Below, one piece after another: positions 18,622 through 26,969 of a stretch of DNA of 64,000 nucleotides. The notes under the pieces were generated by a model that was not told the DNA's origin, made no database searches, and worked only from the letters and a program-made list of their open reading frames with translations. This DNA is from an uncultured Eubacteriales bacterium. GTDB lineage: Bacteria; Bacillota; Clostridia; Oscillospirales; Acutalibacteraceae. Every line of letters starts with the position of its first letter. Positions within the stretch are counted from its first letter, which is position 1. Both the position numbers and the translations under genes were made by a program. The stretch is from NCBI GenBank assembly GCA_934454655.1, contig CAKSFK010000010.1, positions 1 through 64,000 of the forward strand. The letters are read 5' to 3'.

Positions 18622-18880
18622 CCCCCGAACGTACGATTTTATATAAAAACCATGCCGCAACACAAAGCGGCAGACCCGCGGCATAACCCAAAAGGCAATT
18701 AATAACGTAACTGCTGAAAAACATCATAAGAACTGCCAGAGCGCCGCCGTATAAAATAAACTTTATTATAAGGAACACGACAGCCGATGTATAATTTCCG
18801 CCCGTGACGGCAAAAAGCGTTTTTTTAAGCAGCCACGCCTGCCCGACGCCGAAAACCGCGGCGATAACCGCACTGACCAT
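18590..18880 (-). CDS. atpI: AtpI-like ATP synthase assembly protein
   Basis: 96 residues with four hydrophobic segments, first gene of the atp operon. AtpI-like proteins are weakly conserved and assist c-ring assembly or Mg2+/Ca2+ uptake; I assign this by position, length and topology. AGGGAGGA precedes the ATG by seven bases. The C-terminus is polar (RSGDGKNESNNNN). Confidence 0.75.
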   Translation of the reverse strand: MVSAVIAAVFGVGQAWLLKKTLFAVTGGNYTSAVVFLIIKFILYGGALAVLMMFFSSYVINCLLGYAAGLPLCVAAWFLYKIVRSGDGKNESNNNN

Positions 18881-18913
18881 CGACTCATCCTCCCTTACAA
18901 TTTTTATTACAAT

Positions 18914-18942
18914 ATTTTAGTACTGTTATATAATAAAGTCAA
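18914..18942 (-). promoter_or_regulatory. Promoter of the ATP synthase operon
   Basis: On the minus strand TTGACT, 17 bases, TAAAAT, about 33 bases upstream of the atpI start. No other promoter-like sequence lies in this gap. Confidence 0.75.
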
Positions 18943-19034
18943 GTTAATTTTTAAACAAATAAAAGTTTTCGCGAGGCTTTAAAACTGGCAAACATTATAT
19001 TGCACCGCAACATACTGTTCAGGACAACCGAATT

Positions 19035-19709
19035 TTACTCTCTTTCCGGCACAAACATCATAAAAAAGCTTACCGAAAGCAAAGCGCAGCAAAGCAAAAT
19101 TGCCCTGTAACCGAACAATGCGGCGCACAAGCTGCCGAGCCCCGCGCCTACTCCGAAAACAAATATTACTCCGAAGTACGTAAACGCCTTAGAAAGTATT
19201 ACCTTGTCGTGAGTGCGGAAATACGCGCAAAGAGCCTCTGTTCCCGAACGCATATTTCCTATGCACATAGTGCTGGCATAGGCGTGACCGCGTACCTTAT
19301 GAAAGGTCTGAACCTGAAGCGCGCACACAAACGAAACCAACGCGTTAGCCGCAGGCTCCGCACGGGACGGCATAAATCCCACCGCAGATAAAAGAATTAT
19401 TTCGCACAAAAGAATTATCTGCCGCCAGTGTATCTTTTCGTAGCTTTTAAGCTTTATATGCACAAATTCCGCCGCCGCAGTGCCTATAAGGAATGACAAA
19501 ACAGGCACGGCATATTTAATTGCCGTCTGCCATTCGCTCCCCAGCAAAGCCGTACTCAAAAGTACAATGTTGCCCGTCTGGGCGTTGGCAAACACCTCGC
19601 CGCGGCAGGTGTATGTATATGCGTCCTGAAAACCGCCCGAAAGAATAATGAAAACCGCCGCGCGGAAACTGTCCGACATCTGGCCGTGAAAGCCTTTTTT
19701 AATTATCAT
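19035..19709 (-). CDS. YoaK/DUF1275 family membrane protein
   Basis: 224 residues, about six membrane helices. The conserved family motif is LSGGFQDAYTYTCRGEVFANAQTGNIVLLS near the N-terminus. Function is unknown; the family is described as transporter-like. GAGG lies six bases before the ATG at 19709, and this start overlaps the preceding 89-residue gene by 11 bases, so the two are coupled. Confidence 0.9.
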   Translation of the reverse strand: MIIKKGFHGQMSDSFRAAVFIILSGGFQDAYTYTCRGEVFANAQTGNIVLLSTALLGSEWQTAIKYAVPVLSFLIGTAAAEFVHIKLKSYEKIHWRQIILLCEIILLSAVGFMPSRAEPAANALVSFVCALQVQTFHKVRGHAYASTMCIGNMRSGTEALCAYFRTHDKVILSKAFTYFGVIFVFGVGAGLGSLCAALFGYRAILLCCALLSVSFFMMFVPERE

Positions 19710-19968
19710 TTTTTCCTCGCCCCGCAAGGGAGAAAACAAACGACATATAACTGAGCATAAATCCGAATGCCGAAAGCACCGTGACCGCGTAACTGCCGCC
19801 CGAAATACATTCGGCGGCTATTTGAAACGCAAATCCAAGGGCAAACATTACCGACATAAGCCGCGAACCCGTACCGCAGGATTCCGGCTTAATTGCGGTT
19901 TGCAATGCCTTTACAAGCATTGCCAGATCAAAAAAAGTAACTATTGCCAGCTTAAGCAGAATTTCCAT
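19699..19968 (-). CDS. Small membrane protein of unknown function
   Basis: 89 residues with two to three hydrophobic helices (LAIVTFFDLAMLVKAL, LMSVMFALGFAFQIAAEC, AVTVLSAFGFMLSYMSFVF). I do not recognise a family. It overlaps the YoaK gene and is probably cotranscribed. It is divergent from the LysR regulator at 20092, which could control this pair. Confidence 0.65.
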   Translation of the reverse strand: MEILLKLAIVTFFDLAMLVKALQTAIKPESCGTGSRLMSVMFALGFAFQIAAECISGGSYAVTVLSAFGFMLSYMSFVFSLAGRGKNDN

Positions 19969-20091
19969 TTCCGCAAACCCCCGTCCCGTTTTTATTTGAC
20001 TTTTAATGGCGATTATATTATAATCATAGCGTATTCATATGTAAAATATATGATGTATATGGTTATTATCTTTTTATGATATGGTGAGAAT

Positions 20092-20973
20092 ATGTATATC
20101 AGCTATGATTATTACCGCGTGTTTTATTATGTTGCAAAATACGGGAATGTTACGCAGGCGGCAAAGGTACTGCTTAACAACCAGCCGAATTTAACAAGGT
20201 CAATTAAAAATCTTGAGGGGGAGCTCGGGTGTACGCTTTTTCTTCGCAGCAACCGCGGTATGAAGCTTACGCCCGAGGGGAAGCGGCTTTACGAGCATGT
20301 AAAAATTGCCTTCGAACATATAGCCGAGGGTGAAAAGGAAATTGCCGAAAGCCGAAATATGGAAAGCGGTAATGTATATATTGCGGCAAGCGAAGTGGCG
20401 CTCAGGTGTTTGCTTTTGCCCGTGCTTAAAAGGTTTAGGCTGCTTTACCCAGGGGTGCATATACGGGTAAGCAACCACTCGACCCCGCAGGCAATAGCAG
20501 CACTTAAGGACTCAACGGCGGATATCGCCGTTGTAACGTCTCCCACGGTGCGCTCGGCGTCGCTCACCCAGAGCGTAATACGCCCGATAGACGAGGTTGC
20601 CGTATGTTCACCGTATTTTTCAAGACTTACCGAAGGACCTGTTTCGCTTTCCGAGCTTACGGATTTTCCGCTTATCTCCCTTGGGGCAGATACAAAATCA
20701 TTTGAGTTTTACTCCGAATTTTTTGCCGCCAACGGCGTTTTATACAAGCCGGACATAGAGGCCTTTACCGCCGACCAGATATTGCCTATGGTTAAGGCGG
20801 ACCTCGGAATAGGGTTTGTCCCCACGGAATTTATCGGCAGCAGGGAGGATGTGTGTGTTATTGACCTGAAAGAAAAAATACCGCACCGCAACATCGTGCT
20901 GATAAAGCGCGTGGAACAGCCGCTCAGTATGGCGGCAAGGAAACTGGAGGAAATGATTTTTAAAGAGCCGTGA
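20092..20973 (+). CDS. LysR family transcriptional regulator
   Basis: 293 residues. The helix-turn-helix is YYRVFYYVAKYGNVTQAAKVLLNNQPNLTRSIKNLEGELG and the effector domain spans about 90-293. It is transcribed away from the small membrane protein/YoaK pair across a 123-base gap, the usual LysR-target arrangement. Downstream lies the uracil permease with its own promoter and attenuator, so that gene is not a likely target. Confidence 0.92.
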   Translation: MYISYDYYRVFYYVAKYGNVTQAAKVLLNNQPNLTRSIKNLEGELGCTLFLRSNRGMKLTPEGKRLYEHVKIAFEHIAEGEKEIAESRNMESGNVYIAASEVALRCLLLPVLKRFRLLYPGVHIRVSNHSTPQAIAALKDSTADIAVVTSPTVRSASLTQSVIRPIDEVAVCSPYFSRLTEGPVSLSELTDFPLISLGADTKSFEFYSEFFAANGVLYKPDIEAFTADQILPMVKADLGIGFVPTEFIGSREDVCVIDLKEKIPHRNIVLIKRVEQPLSMAARKLEEMIFKEP

Positions 20974-21001
20974 ATAATTTGTATTTTTTTGTAAATAGAT
21001 G

Positions 21002-21030
21002 TTGCAATTACGGGTATTGTGTGATATAAT
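21002..21030 (+). promoter_or_regulatory. Promoter of the uracil permease gene
   Basis: TTGCAA, 17 bases, perfect TATAAT. The transcript would start near 21037, just before the PyrR element. Confidence 0.75.
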
Positions 21031-21047
21031 CTATCAAAAGCAATCTT

Positions 21048-21085
21048 TAAGCGCGGTACAGAGATGCCGGCAAGGTGCAATCGGT
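21048..21085 (+). promoter_or_regulatory. PyrR-binding RNA element
   Basis: The string GGTACAGAGATGCCGGCAAGG resembles the conserved PyrR-binding loop (consensus around CCAGAGAGGCTNGCAAGG). It lies between the promoter and a terminator hairpin upstream of a pyrimidine permease, the standard layout of PyrR attenuation: with UMP bound, PyrR stabilises this loop and lets the downstream terminator form. Confidence 0.75.
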
Positions 21086-21110
21086 AAATCATTTTTGTTG
21101 CTGTAATTTT

Positions 21111-21139
21111 GCCCTGCCGCGTCCGGCAGGGCTTATTTT
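21111..21139 (+). terminator. Attenuator terminator ahead of the uracil permease
   Basis: GCCCTGCCG/CGGCAGGGC with a four-base loop, followed by TTATTTTTT. It ends 34 bases before the permease ATG, so it controls read-through into that gene together with the PyrR element. Confidence 0.85.
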
Positions 21140-21172
21140 TTGCAAATATTTAAGGGGAAGGTCAGAGAAAAA

Positions 21173-22582
21173 ATGAAATTGGTCTACAATATCGGCGATA
21201 ATCCTCGCAACAGTTCAATGAAATTCGGTCAGATGCTTATATTTGCGGTTCAGCAGCTGCTTGCCATTATGGCGGCAACGCTTGTGGTTCCCGTAATTAC
21301 AAACGGCTCCGCAAAGCTTGAGGGAGCAGAGGCAATGAGCCCTGCCGCGGCGCTCTTCGGCGCGGGTGTCGGCACACTGGTATATGTTCTTTTCACAAAG
21401 GCAAAAAGCCCGGTATTCCTGGGTTCGTCCTTTGCGTTCTTAGGCTCAATGGCAGCGGCGTTTGCGGGTGCCGTAAGCGTAAGAGCGGGCTATATGGGTC
21501 TTATAATAGGCGCGGTTATGGCAGGTCTTGTTTATGTTGTGATTGCACTTGCGGTTAAGTTTGCGGGCGTTAATTGGATAAACAAGCTTATGCCCCCCGT
21601 GGTTATAGGTCCGGTTGTTGCGCTTATAGGTCTTTCGCTTGCGGGCAATGCCGTGGGCGATCTTCAGACAGCGCCTGCCGGCGGCAGCACATACATAGCG
21701 CTTCTTTGCGGTCTTGTAACGCTTGCTGTAATTATAATTTGCTCGGTGTTCGGCAAAAGAACGGGCTTTCAGCGCCTGATACCCTTTATAATAGGTATCC
21801 TTGCGGGCTATGCGGCAGCGGCGATATTTACGGTTATAGGAAATGCCGCGAATATAGACGCAATTAAGGTTATTGATTTTTCACCCTTCTCGGCACTGCT
21901 TGAAAACGGAAAGGTAACTGTTAAAACGTTCTTTGCGGTGCCTGACTTCACATTCATCACGGCGTTTAAGGGCGTAAGCGAAATTAACGGCTCATACCTT
22001 GCAACCCTTGCTTTAGCTTATGTTCCGGTTGCGTTCGTTGTGTTTGCGGAGCATATTGCGGATCACAAGAACATTTCCTCTATTATTGAAAAGGACCTGC
22101 TTGAAGAACCCGGTCTGCACCGCACACTTTTAGGCGACGGCGTAGGCTCAATGGTAGGCGCTTTCTTCGGCGGCTGCCCCAACACAACATACGGCGAATC
22201 GATAGGCTGCGTTGCGATAACCGGCAACGCCTCTGTATGCACAATAGCCACGGCGGCGGTTGAAGCAATGGTAATTGCTTTTATAGCACCGTTTGTTGCG
22301 TTTGTTAATTCCATTCCGTCCTGCGTAATGGGCGGCGTTTGTATGGCGCTTTACGGATTTATAGCCGTATCGGGGCTTAAGATGATACAGGATGTTGATC
22401 TTGGAGCTAACCGTAATCTGTTTGTGGTTTCCGTGATTTTGATCTCCGGTATAGGCGGACTTCAGCTTAACATCGGCAAAATTACAATTACAACCGTTGC
22501 GGTAGCACTTATTCTCGGCATACTTACAAACCTGCTTGTCAGCAAATCAAAGGACGACAGCGAGGAAAACGCGGCTGAGTAA
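21173..22582 (+). CDS. uraA: Uracil permease (NCS2 family)
   Basis: 469 residues, about 12-14 membrane segments. NCS2 landmarks include VFAEHIADHKNIS on helix 8 and GGCPNTTYGESIGCVAITGNAS, where the TTYGE glutamate contacts uracil in UraA. I chose the ATG at 21173, preceded by AAGGGGAAGG; an earlier in-frame TTG falls in the attenuator T-run. It imports uracil for salvage by Upp, which is encoded at 59814. The PyrR attenuator supports a pyrimidine rather than xanthine substrate. Confidence 0.92.
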   Translation: MKLVYNIGDNPRNSSMKFGQMLIFAVQQLLAIMAATLVVPVITNGSAKLEGAEAMSPAAALFGAGVGTLVYVLFTKAKSPVFLGSSFAFLGSMAAAFAGAVSVRAGYMGLIIGAVMAGLVYVVIALAVKFAGVNWINKLMPPVVIGPVVALIGLSLAGNAVGDLQTAPAGGSTYIALLCGLVTLAVIIICSVFGKRTGFQRLIPFIIGILAGYAAAAIFTVIGNAANIDAIKVIDFSPFSALLENGKVTVKTFFAVPDFTFITAFKGVSEINGSYLATLALAYVPVAFVVFAEHIADHKNISSIIEKDLLEEPGLHRTLLGDGVGSMVGAFFGGCPNTTYGESIGCVAITGNASVCTIATAAVEAMVIAFIAPFVAFVNSIPSCVMGGVCMALYGFIAVSGLKMIQDVDLGANRNLFVVSVILISGIGGLQLNIGKITITTVAVALILGILTNLLVSKSKDDSEENAAE

Positions 22583-22595
22583 GGCTTAAAATACG

Positions 22596-22645
22596 AAATT
22601 CCGTTAAACAATTTTTCGTGAAGAATTGTTTAACGGAATTTTTTT
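22596..22645 (+). terminator. Terminator of the uracil permease gene
   Basis: An 18-bp perfect stem (AAATTCCGTTAAACAATT and its complement) with a 10-base loop, followed by TTTT. It lies between convergent genes. Confidence 0.88.
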
Positions 22646-22653
22646 GGGTTTTT

Positions 22654-22697
22654 ACAGGCAAAACCGTCGAAATGCCGACTGTCTTGCCTGTGCTTTT
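22654..22697. terminator. Second hairpin between uraA and nfnB
   Basis: ACAGGCAA/TTGCCTGT outer stem with CGTCG/CGACTG inside, followed on the plus strand by CTTTTTTATTTT. It resembles the hairpin at 5762-5795, sharing CCGACTGTCTTG. Confidence 0.6.
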
Positions 22698-24083
22698 TTA
22701 TTTTGAAGAAAGGTATTCGTCAATTGCCTTGGCGGCGGTTTTTCCCGCACCCATTGCAAGAATAACCGTCGCGGCGCCCGTAACTGCGTCGCCGCCCGCG
22801 TAAACGCCCTCGCGGCTGGTCTTGCCGGTTTCCTCGTTTACGATTATTCCGCCGCGCTTGTTAACCTCAAGTCCCTCGGTGGTGGACTTTATAAGCGGGT
22901 TTGGCGACGTTCCGATCGACATTATCACGCAGTCGGCGTCAATTTCGTACTCACTGCCCTCAACGGGAACGGGACGCGCACGTCCGGATTCATCAGGTTC
23001 GGAAAGCTCCATCTGCTGGCAGAGAATGCTTCTTACCCAACCGTCGTTCCCTTCAATTTTAATCGGGTTGGTAAGAAATTTAAACTCAATTCCTTCTTCC
23101 ATTGCGTGTTCAACCTCTTCACGGCGCGCGGGAAGCTCTTTTTCGGTGCGGCGGTATACAACCGTAACGTCCGCACCCAGGCGCTTTGCGGTGCGAGCGG
23201 CGTCCATCGCAACGTTTCCGCCGCCCACAATTACAGCCTTTTTGGCGTGCATAACCGGCGTTGCGCTGCCTTCCTTATACGATTTCATAAGGTTGTTGCG
23301 CGTTAAGAACTCATTTGCGGAGTAAACACCGCAGAGAGCCTCGCCCTCAATACCCATAAAGCGTGGCAAGCCCGCTCCCGAGCCGATAAACACAGCTTCA
23401 TAGCCCATATCGAAAAGCTCGTCGACCGTTATTGTTTTTCCGATTATTACGTCGGTATCAATCTCAACACCGAGGGCTTTAAGGGTATCAACCTCTTTTT
23501 TAACAATCTTTTTCGGCAGGCGAAACTCGGGTATTCCGTAAACCAGCACTCCGCCCGCGGTGTGCAGTGCCTCAAAAACCGAAACCTTGTAGCCTTTTTT
23601 GGCAAGGTCGCCCGCGCAGGTAAGACCCGAAGGACCTGAGCCTACAACCGCAACCTTATGCCCGTTAAATTCGGGCTTGTTAACATTGTCCGCGGCGTGC
23701 GCGTTGTGCCAGTCGGCAACAAAGCGTTCCAGCCTGCCGATGCCTACCGGCTCGCCCTTTATTCCGCGAACGCATTTCGATTCGCACTGGGTTTCCTGCG
23801 GACATACCCTTCCGCAAACGGCGGGCAGGCTTGAGGATTCGTTTATAATTTTATAAGCGCCCTCAAAATCGCCCTCTTTAACCTTCTCGATAAACGCGGG
23901 AATGTGAATGTTAACGGGACATCCCGTAACGCAGGGCATATGCTTACAGTTAAGGCAGCGTGCCGCCTCTTCAAGTGCGGTTTCCTCGCTGTAACCGAGG
24001 GCTACCTCCGAAAAGTTATGATTGCGTACATCAGGTGCCTGCACCGGCATTTCGTGTTTTTTGGGATCCATATTCACAGCCAT
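22698..24083 (-). CDS. nfnB: NfnB / glutamate synthase small-subunit-like oxidoreductase
   Basis: 461 residues. The N-terminus has the two cysteine clusters of this family (CLNCKHMPCVTGCPV and CGRVCPQETQCESKC) for [4Fe-4S] centres, then an FAD site (VAVVGSGPSGLTCAGDLAKKGYKVSVFEA) and an NAD(P) site (KAVIVGGGNVAMDAARTAKRLGADV). It follows an NfnA-type subunit directly, so I read the pair as NADH-dependent ferredoxin:NADP+ oxidoreductase, which bifurcates electrons from NADPH. AGGAGG precedes the ATG at 24083. Confidence 0.9.
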   Translation of the reverse strand: MAVNMDPKKHEMPVQAPDVRNHNFSEVALGYSEETALEEAARCLNCKHMPCVTGCPVNIHIPAFIEKVKEGDFEGAYKIINESSSLPAVCGRVCPQETQCESKCVRGIKGEPVGIGRLERFVADWHNAHAADNVNKPEFNGHKVAVVGSGPSGLTCAGDLAKKGYKVSVFEALHTAGGVLVYGIPEFRLPKKIVKKEVDTLKALGVEIDTDVIIGKTITVDELFDMGYEAVFIGSGAGLPRFMGIEGEALCGVYSANEFLTRNNLMKSYKEGSATPVMHAKKAVIVGGGNVAMDAARTAKRLGADVTVVYRRTEKELPARREEVEHAMEEGIEFKFLTNPIKIEGNDGWVRSILCQQMELSEPDESGRARPVPVEGSEYEIDADCVIMSIGTSPNPLIKSTTEGLEVNKRGGIIVNEETGKTSREGVYAGGDAVTGAATVILAMGAGKTAAKAIDEYLSSK

Positions 24084-24084
24084 T

Positions 24085-24927
24085 TTACCGCACCTCCTGT
24101 TTAAATAAATTGCAGGTTTTCTCATATGCGTGGCGTTCAAAATCACGGTACATAGCGCCGCGTTTCATAGCCTCGTCAAAATCAACCTCAAAGCCGTCAA
24201 AATCGGGACCGTCAACACAGGCAAACTTTGTTTTGCCGCCCACGGTAAGGCGGCAGCCGCCGCACATACCCGTTCCGTCTATCATAATCGGGTTCATCGA
24301 AACCACTGTTTTAACGCCGGCGGGCTTTGTGGTTGCCACAACAAACTTCATCATAATAAGCGGACCTATGGTAATAACCTCGTCGTAATTTTCGCCCGAG
24401 TCAATGGCTTCCTTAAGCGGCGCCGTTACAACGCCCTTTGTGCCGTACGAACCGTCGTCAGTCATAACGGTAAGTCTGTCCGAACAGGCGGAAAACTCAT
24501 CCTCCAGAATTACAAGGTCCTTGTTGCGGAAGCCCACTATCGTGTGAACCTCACAGCCCTCTTCGTGGAGCTTTTCGGCAATAGGCAGTGCTATTGCACA
24601 GCCTACGCCGCCGCCCACAACGCAAACCTTACGCAGTCCCTCGGTTTCGGTGGGTCTGCCTAAAGGTCCCGCAAAGTCGGCAAGACTGTCACCGACGTTT
24701 TTGTGATTAAGCTTTTCGGTTGTAGCGCCCACAATCTGAAAGATAATTCTTACAGTTCCCTTTTGGCGGTCATACCCGGCAACGGTAAGCGGTATGCGCT
24801 CGCCGTCGTCATCGGTACGCAGAATAATGAACTGTCCCGCCTCTGCCTTTTTGGCAACAAGCGGTGCTTCAATATCCATAAGCGTAACCGTAGGATTAAG
24901 ACTGCGTTTGTTTACGATTTTAAACAT
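24085..24927 (-). CDS. nfnA: NfnA / sulfide dehydrogenase-type FAD/NAD-binding subunit
   Basis: 280 residues of the ferredoxin-NADP reductase fold. It has the FAD-binding RIPLTVAGYD, the NAD site KVCVVGGGVGCAIALPIAEKL and a C-terminal [2Fe-2S] motif DGTGMCGGCRLTVGGKTKFACVDGP. It lies immediately upstream of nfnB with a one-base gap. Together they form a cytosolic transhydrogenase exchanging electrons among NADH, NADPH and ferredoxin, fitting an anaerobe. Confidence 0.92.
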   Translation of the reverse strand: MFKIVNKRSLNPTVTLMDIEAPLVAKKAEAGQFIILRTDDDGERIPLTVAGYDRQKGTVRIIFQIVGATTEKLNHKNVGDSLADFAGPLGRPTETEGLRKVCVVGGGVGCAIALPIAEKLHEEGCEVHTIVGFRNKDLVILEDEFSACSDRLTVMTDDGSYGTKGVVTAPLKEAIDSGENYDEVITIGPLIMMKFVVATTKPAGVKTVVSMNPIMIDGTGMCGGCRLTVGGKTKFACVDGPDFDGFEVDFDEAMKRGAMYRDFERHAYEKTCNLFKQEVR

Positions 24928-24963
24928 TTCTTACTATCATTCCTTTAATTTATTCACGGCTTA

Positions 24964-26160
24964 TCAGAAGTCAACTTCCGTGCCGTAGTATGTGCATTTA
25001 AAGAGTCTTGCCATAGTTTCGGGGTCAATGGCGCGCGGATTTGAACCCGTGCAGGCATCACCCACGGCGTTAACGGCTATTTCGTCCACCTTGGCGTTAA
25101 ACTCTGCCTCGTCCACTCCGAACTCCTTTAAGGTGTGCGGAATGTTAAGCTCGTCGTTCATTTTATCAATAAGACCGCAAAGGTTTTCAATAAGACCCTT
25201 GTTGCTGTTTCCGGGAAGTCCCAGCATCCTTGCAATGTCGGCATATCTTTCGGCGGCTCTTTGGTCGTGCGCGTTATATTTAATAACGTAGGGCAGATAT
25301 ATTGCGTTTGCACAGCCGTGCGGCAGATGTCTGTCCTTCATACTTCCCTCGTGGAAAGCGGCGCCTGTTTTATGAGCCATTGAGTGAACTATGCCGAGCA
25401 GCGCGTTGGAGAACGCCATACCCGCAAGGCACTGTGCGTCGTGCATTGCCGCTCTTGATTCACGGTTGCCTTTATAGGAAGAGGGCAGGTAAGCCGTAAC
25501 CATTTCAATTGCCTTCATGGCAAGCGCGTCGGTATAATGGCTTGCAACCGTTGATACATACGCCTCAATTGCGTGGGTAAGTGCGTCCATACCCGTGTGC
25601 GCCACAAGCTTTTGAGGCATCGTCTGTGCAAGTTCGGGGTCAACAATCGCAACATCGGGGGTAATGTTAAAGTCCGCCAGCGGATATTTAATTCCCTTTG
25701 CATAATCGGTTATAACAGAGAAAGCCGTAACCTCGGTTGCGGTACCCGATGTAGAAGAAATAGCGCAGAATTTCGCCTTTGTTCTGAGCTCGGGGAAATT
25801 GAAGGGTATGCAGAGCGAGTCAAACGTAACATCGGGGTATTCATAGAACGCCCACATTGCCTTCGCTGCGTCAATCGGTGAGCCGCCGCCTATCGCAACT
25901 ATCCAGTCGGGCTCGAATTTCCTCATAGCCTCCGCGCCGCGCATAACGGTTTCAACCGACGGATCGGGCTCAACGCCCTCGAAAAGCTCCACCTCAAATC
26001 CCGCTTCCTTAAGGTAATTTACAGCCTTATCAAGAAAGCCGAAGCGCTTCATAGAGCCGCCGCCGACAACAACTATAGCCCTTTTGCCCTTAAGGCTTTT
26101 AAGGTTTTCCATTGCGTTCTCGCCGAAATATACGTCCCTGGGTAAAGTGAATCTTGCCAT
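24964..26160 (-). CDS. Iron-containing alcohol dehydrogenase
   Basis: 398 residues of the group III metal-dependent alcohol dehydrogenase family. The nucleotide site has VVVGGGSMKRFG and AIGGGSPIDAAKAMW; metal ligands lie in VDPELA (Asp), DALTHAIEAY, GIVHSMAHKTGAAFHEG and LPHGCANAIYLPYVIKYN. It probably reduces an aldehyde to an alcohol during fermentation. It has its own promoter and a strong GGAGG before the ATG. Confidence 0.93.
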   Translation of the reverse strand: MARFTLPRDVYFGENAMENLKSLKGKRAIVVVGGGSMKRFGFLDKAVNYLKEAGFEVELFEGVEPDPSVETVMRGAEAMRKFEPDWIVAIGGGSPIDAAKAMWAFYEYPDVTFDSLCIPFNFPELRTKAKFCAISSTSGTATEVTAFSVITDYAKGIKYPLADFNITPDVAIVDPELAQTMPQKLVAHTGMDALTHAIEAYVSTVASHYTDALAMKAIEMVTAYLPSSYKGNRESRAAMHDAQCLAGMAFSNALLGIVHSMAHKTGAAFHEGSMKDRHLPHGCANAIYLPYVIKYNAHDQRAAERYADIARMLGLPGNSNKGLIENLCGLIDKMNDELNIPHTLKEFGVDEAEFNAKVDEIAVNAVGDACTGSNPRAIDPETMARLFKCTYYGTEVDF

Positions 26161-26196
26161 AATAAATTCCTCCGTTTATGTTTTTTTGTTAAAAAC

Positions 26197-26225
26197 ATTA
26201 TAGCATTTTACACTTTTAATATCAA
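26197..26225 (-). promoter_or_regulatory. Promoter of the alcohol dehydrogenase gene
   Basis: On the minus strand TTGATA, 17 bases, TATAAT. The gap upstream (26226-26276) is very AT-rich and includes the palindrome ATATAGCTATAT near 26234-26250, whose role is unknown. Confidence 0.7.
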
Positions 26226-26276
26226 ATATGAGAACTATATATAGCTATATCATACAATATATATCTATTTTTTTAC

Positions 26277-26966
26277 TTAAAAAGTTGATTTTTTTACTTC
26301 GGTTACGAACACTTTTCCGTCTGCCGCGGTAAATTTAATTTCAAAGCCCGAAAAGGAAAAGCCGTAAACCCGCGTAGGGTCGTCCTGATAGCGGGGTCTT
26401 GGGTCAAGGCTTAAAACTTCACGGAGCTTTGCGGCGGTTTTTGCCCCCAATATTTCCGCCGCGCTTTTGGGAATTTCAACCTCAAATTTTTTTCCGTACG
26501 GCGTTCCCGCAAAGCCGCACACCGCGTTCGGTATCGCGTCGGCATAGGCAATGTAGGGCTTTATATCGTAAATCGGGGTACCGTCTGCCATATCAATGCC
26601 CGCAACGGTGAGAACGGGACCTGCCGTTTTATCCCTCTCAACCTTTAAGAGCCGAACGGCGGAAAGCGCCAGAGGGTTCGGTCTGTACGGCGAGCGCGTC
26701 GCAAACACGCCGATCCTTTTATTGCCGCCGAGGCGCGGCGGGCGCACCGTCGGCGACCATTCCTTTTTATCAGAAAGGGAAAATCCCCACACAAGCCATA
26801 TGTGTGAAAATTCCTCAAGCTCCCTCACAGCCGAAAAATCACGGTACGGCGGTTCAAAAATTATTTTGCCTGTAAGGCCTTCAACTATACCGCTTTGGCG
26901 CGGAATTCCGAATTTTTCGGGAAAATCGGTTTTTATTTTTGCAATAACCTTTAAACTGAGTTCCAC
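26277..26966 (-). CDS. trmO: tRNA m6t6A37 methyltransferase TrmO
   Basis: 229 residues of the TrmO/YaeB (TsaA-like) family. Signatures are GIPRQSGIVEGLTGKI, LEEFSHIWLVWGFS, RLGGNKRIGVFATRSPYRPNPLALS and GIDMADGTPIYDIKPYIAYAD. It transfers a methyl group from SAM to N6-threonylcarbamoyladenosine at tRNA position 37. It starts at a GTG three bases after the penicillin-binding protein gene. Related t6A genes (tsaE, tsaB, mtaB) lie at 56883-59360. Confidence 0.93.
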   Translation of the reverse strand: MELSLKVIAKIKTDFPEKFGIPRQSGIVEGLTGKIIFEPPYRDFSAVRELEEFSHIWLVWGFSLSDKKEWSPTVRPPRLGGNKRIGVFATRSPYRPNPLALSAVRLLKVERDKTAGPVLTVAGIDMADGTPIYDIKPYIAYADAIPNAVCGFAGTPYGKKFEVEIPKSAAEILGAKTAAKLREVLSLDPRPRYQDDPTRVYGFSFSGFEIKFTAADGKVFVTEVKKSTF

Positions 26967-26969
26967 CGC

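Noticed and set aside
26161..26276. Rex operator at the alcohol dehydrogenase promoter
   Set aside because: A TTGTTAA half-site exists near 26186, but no matching second half at the right spacing.
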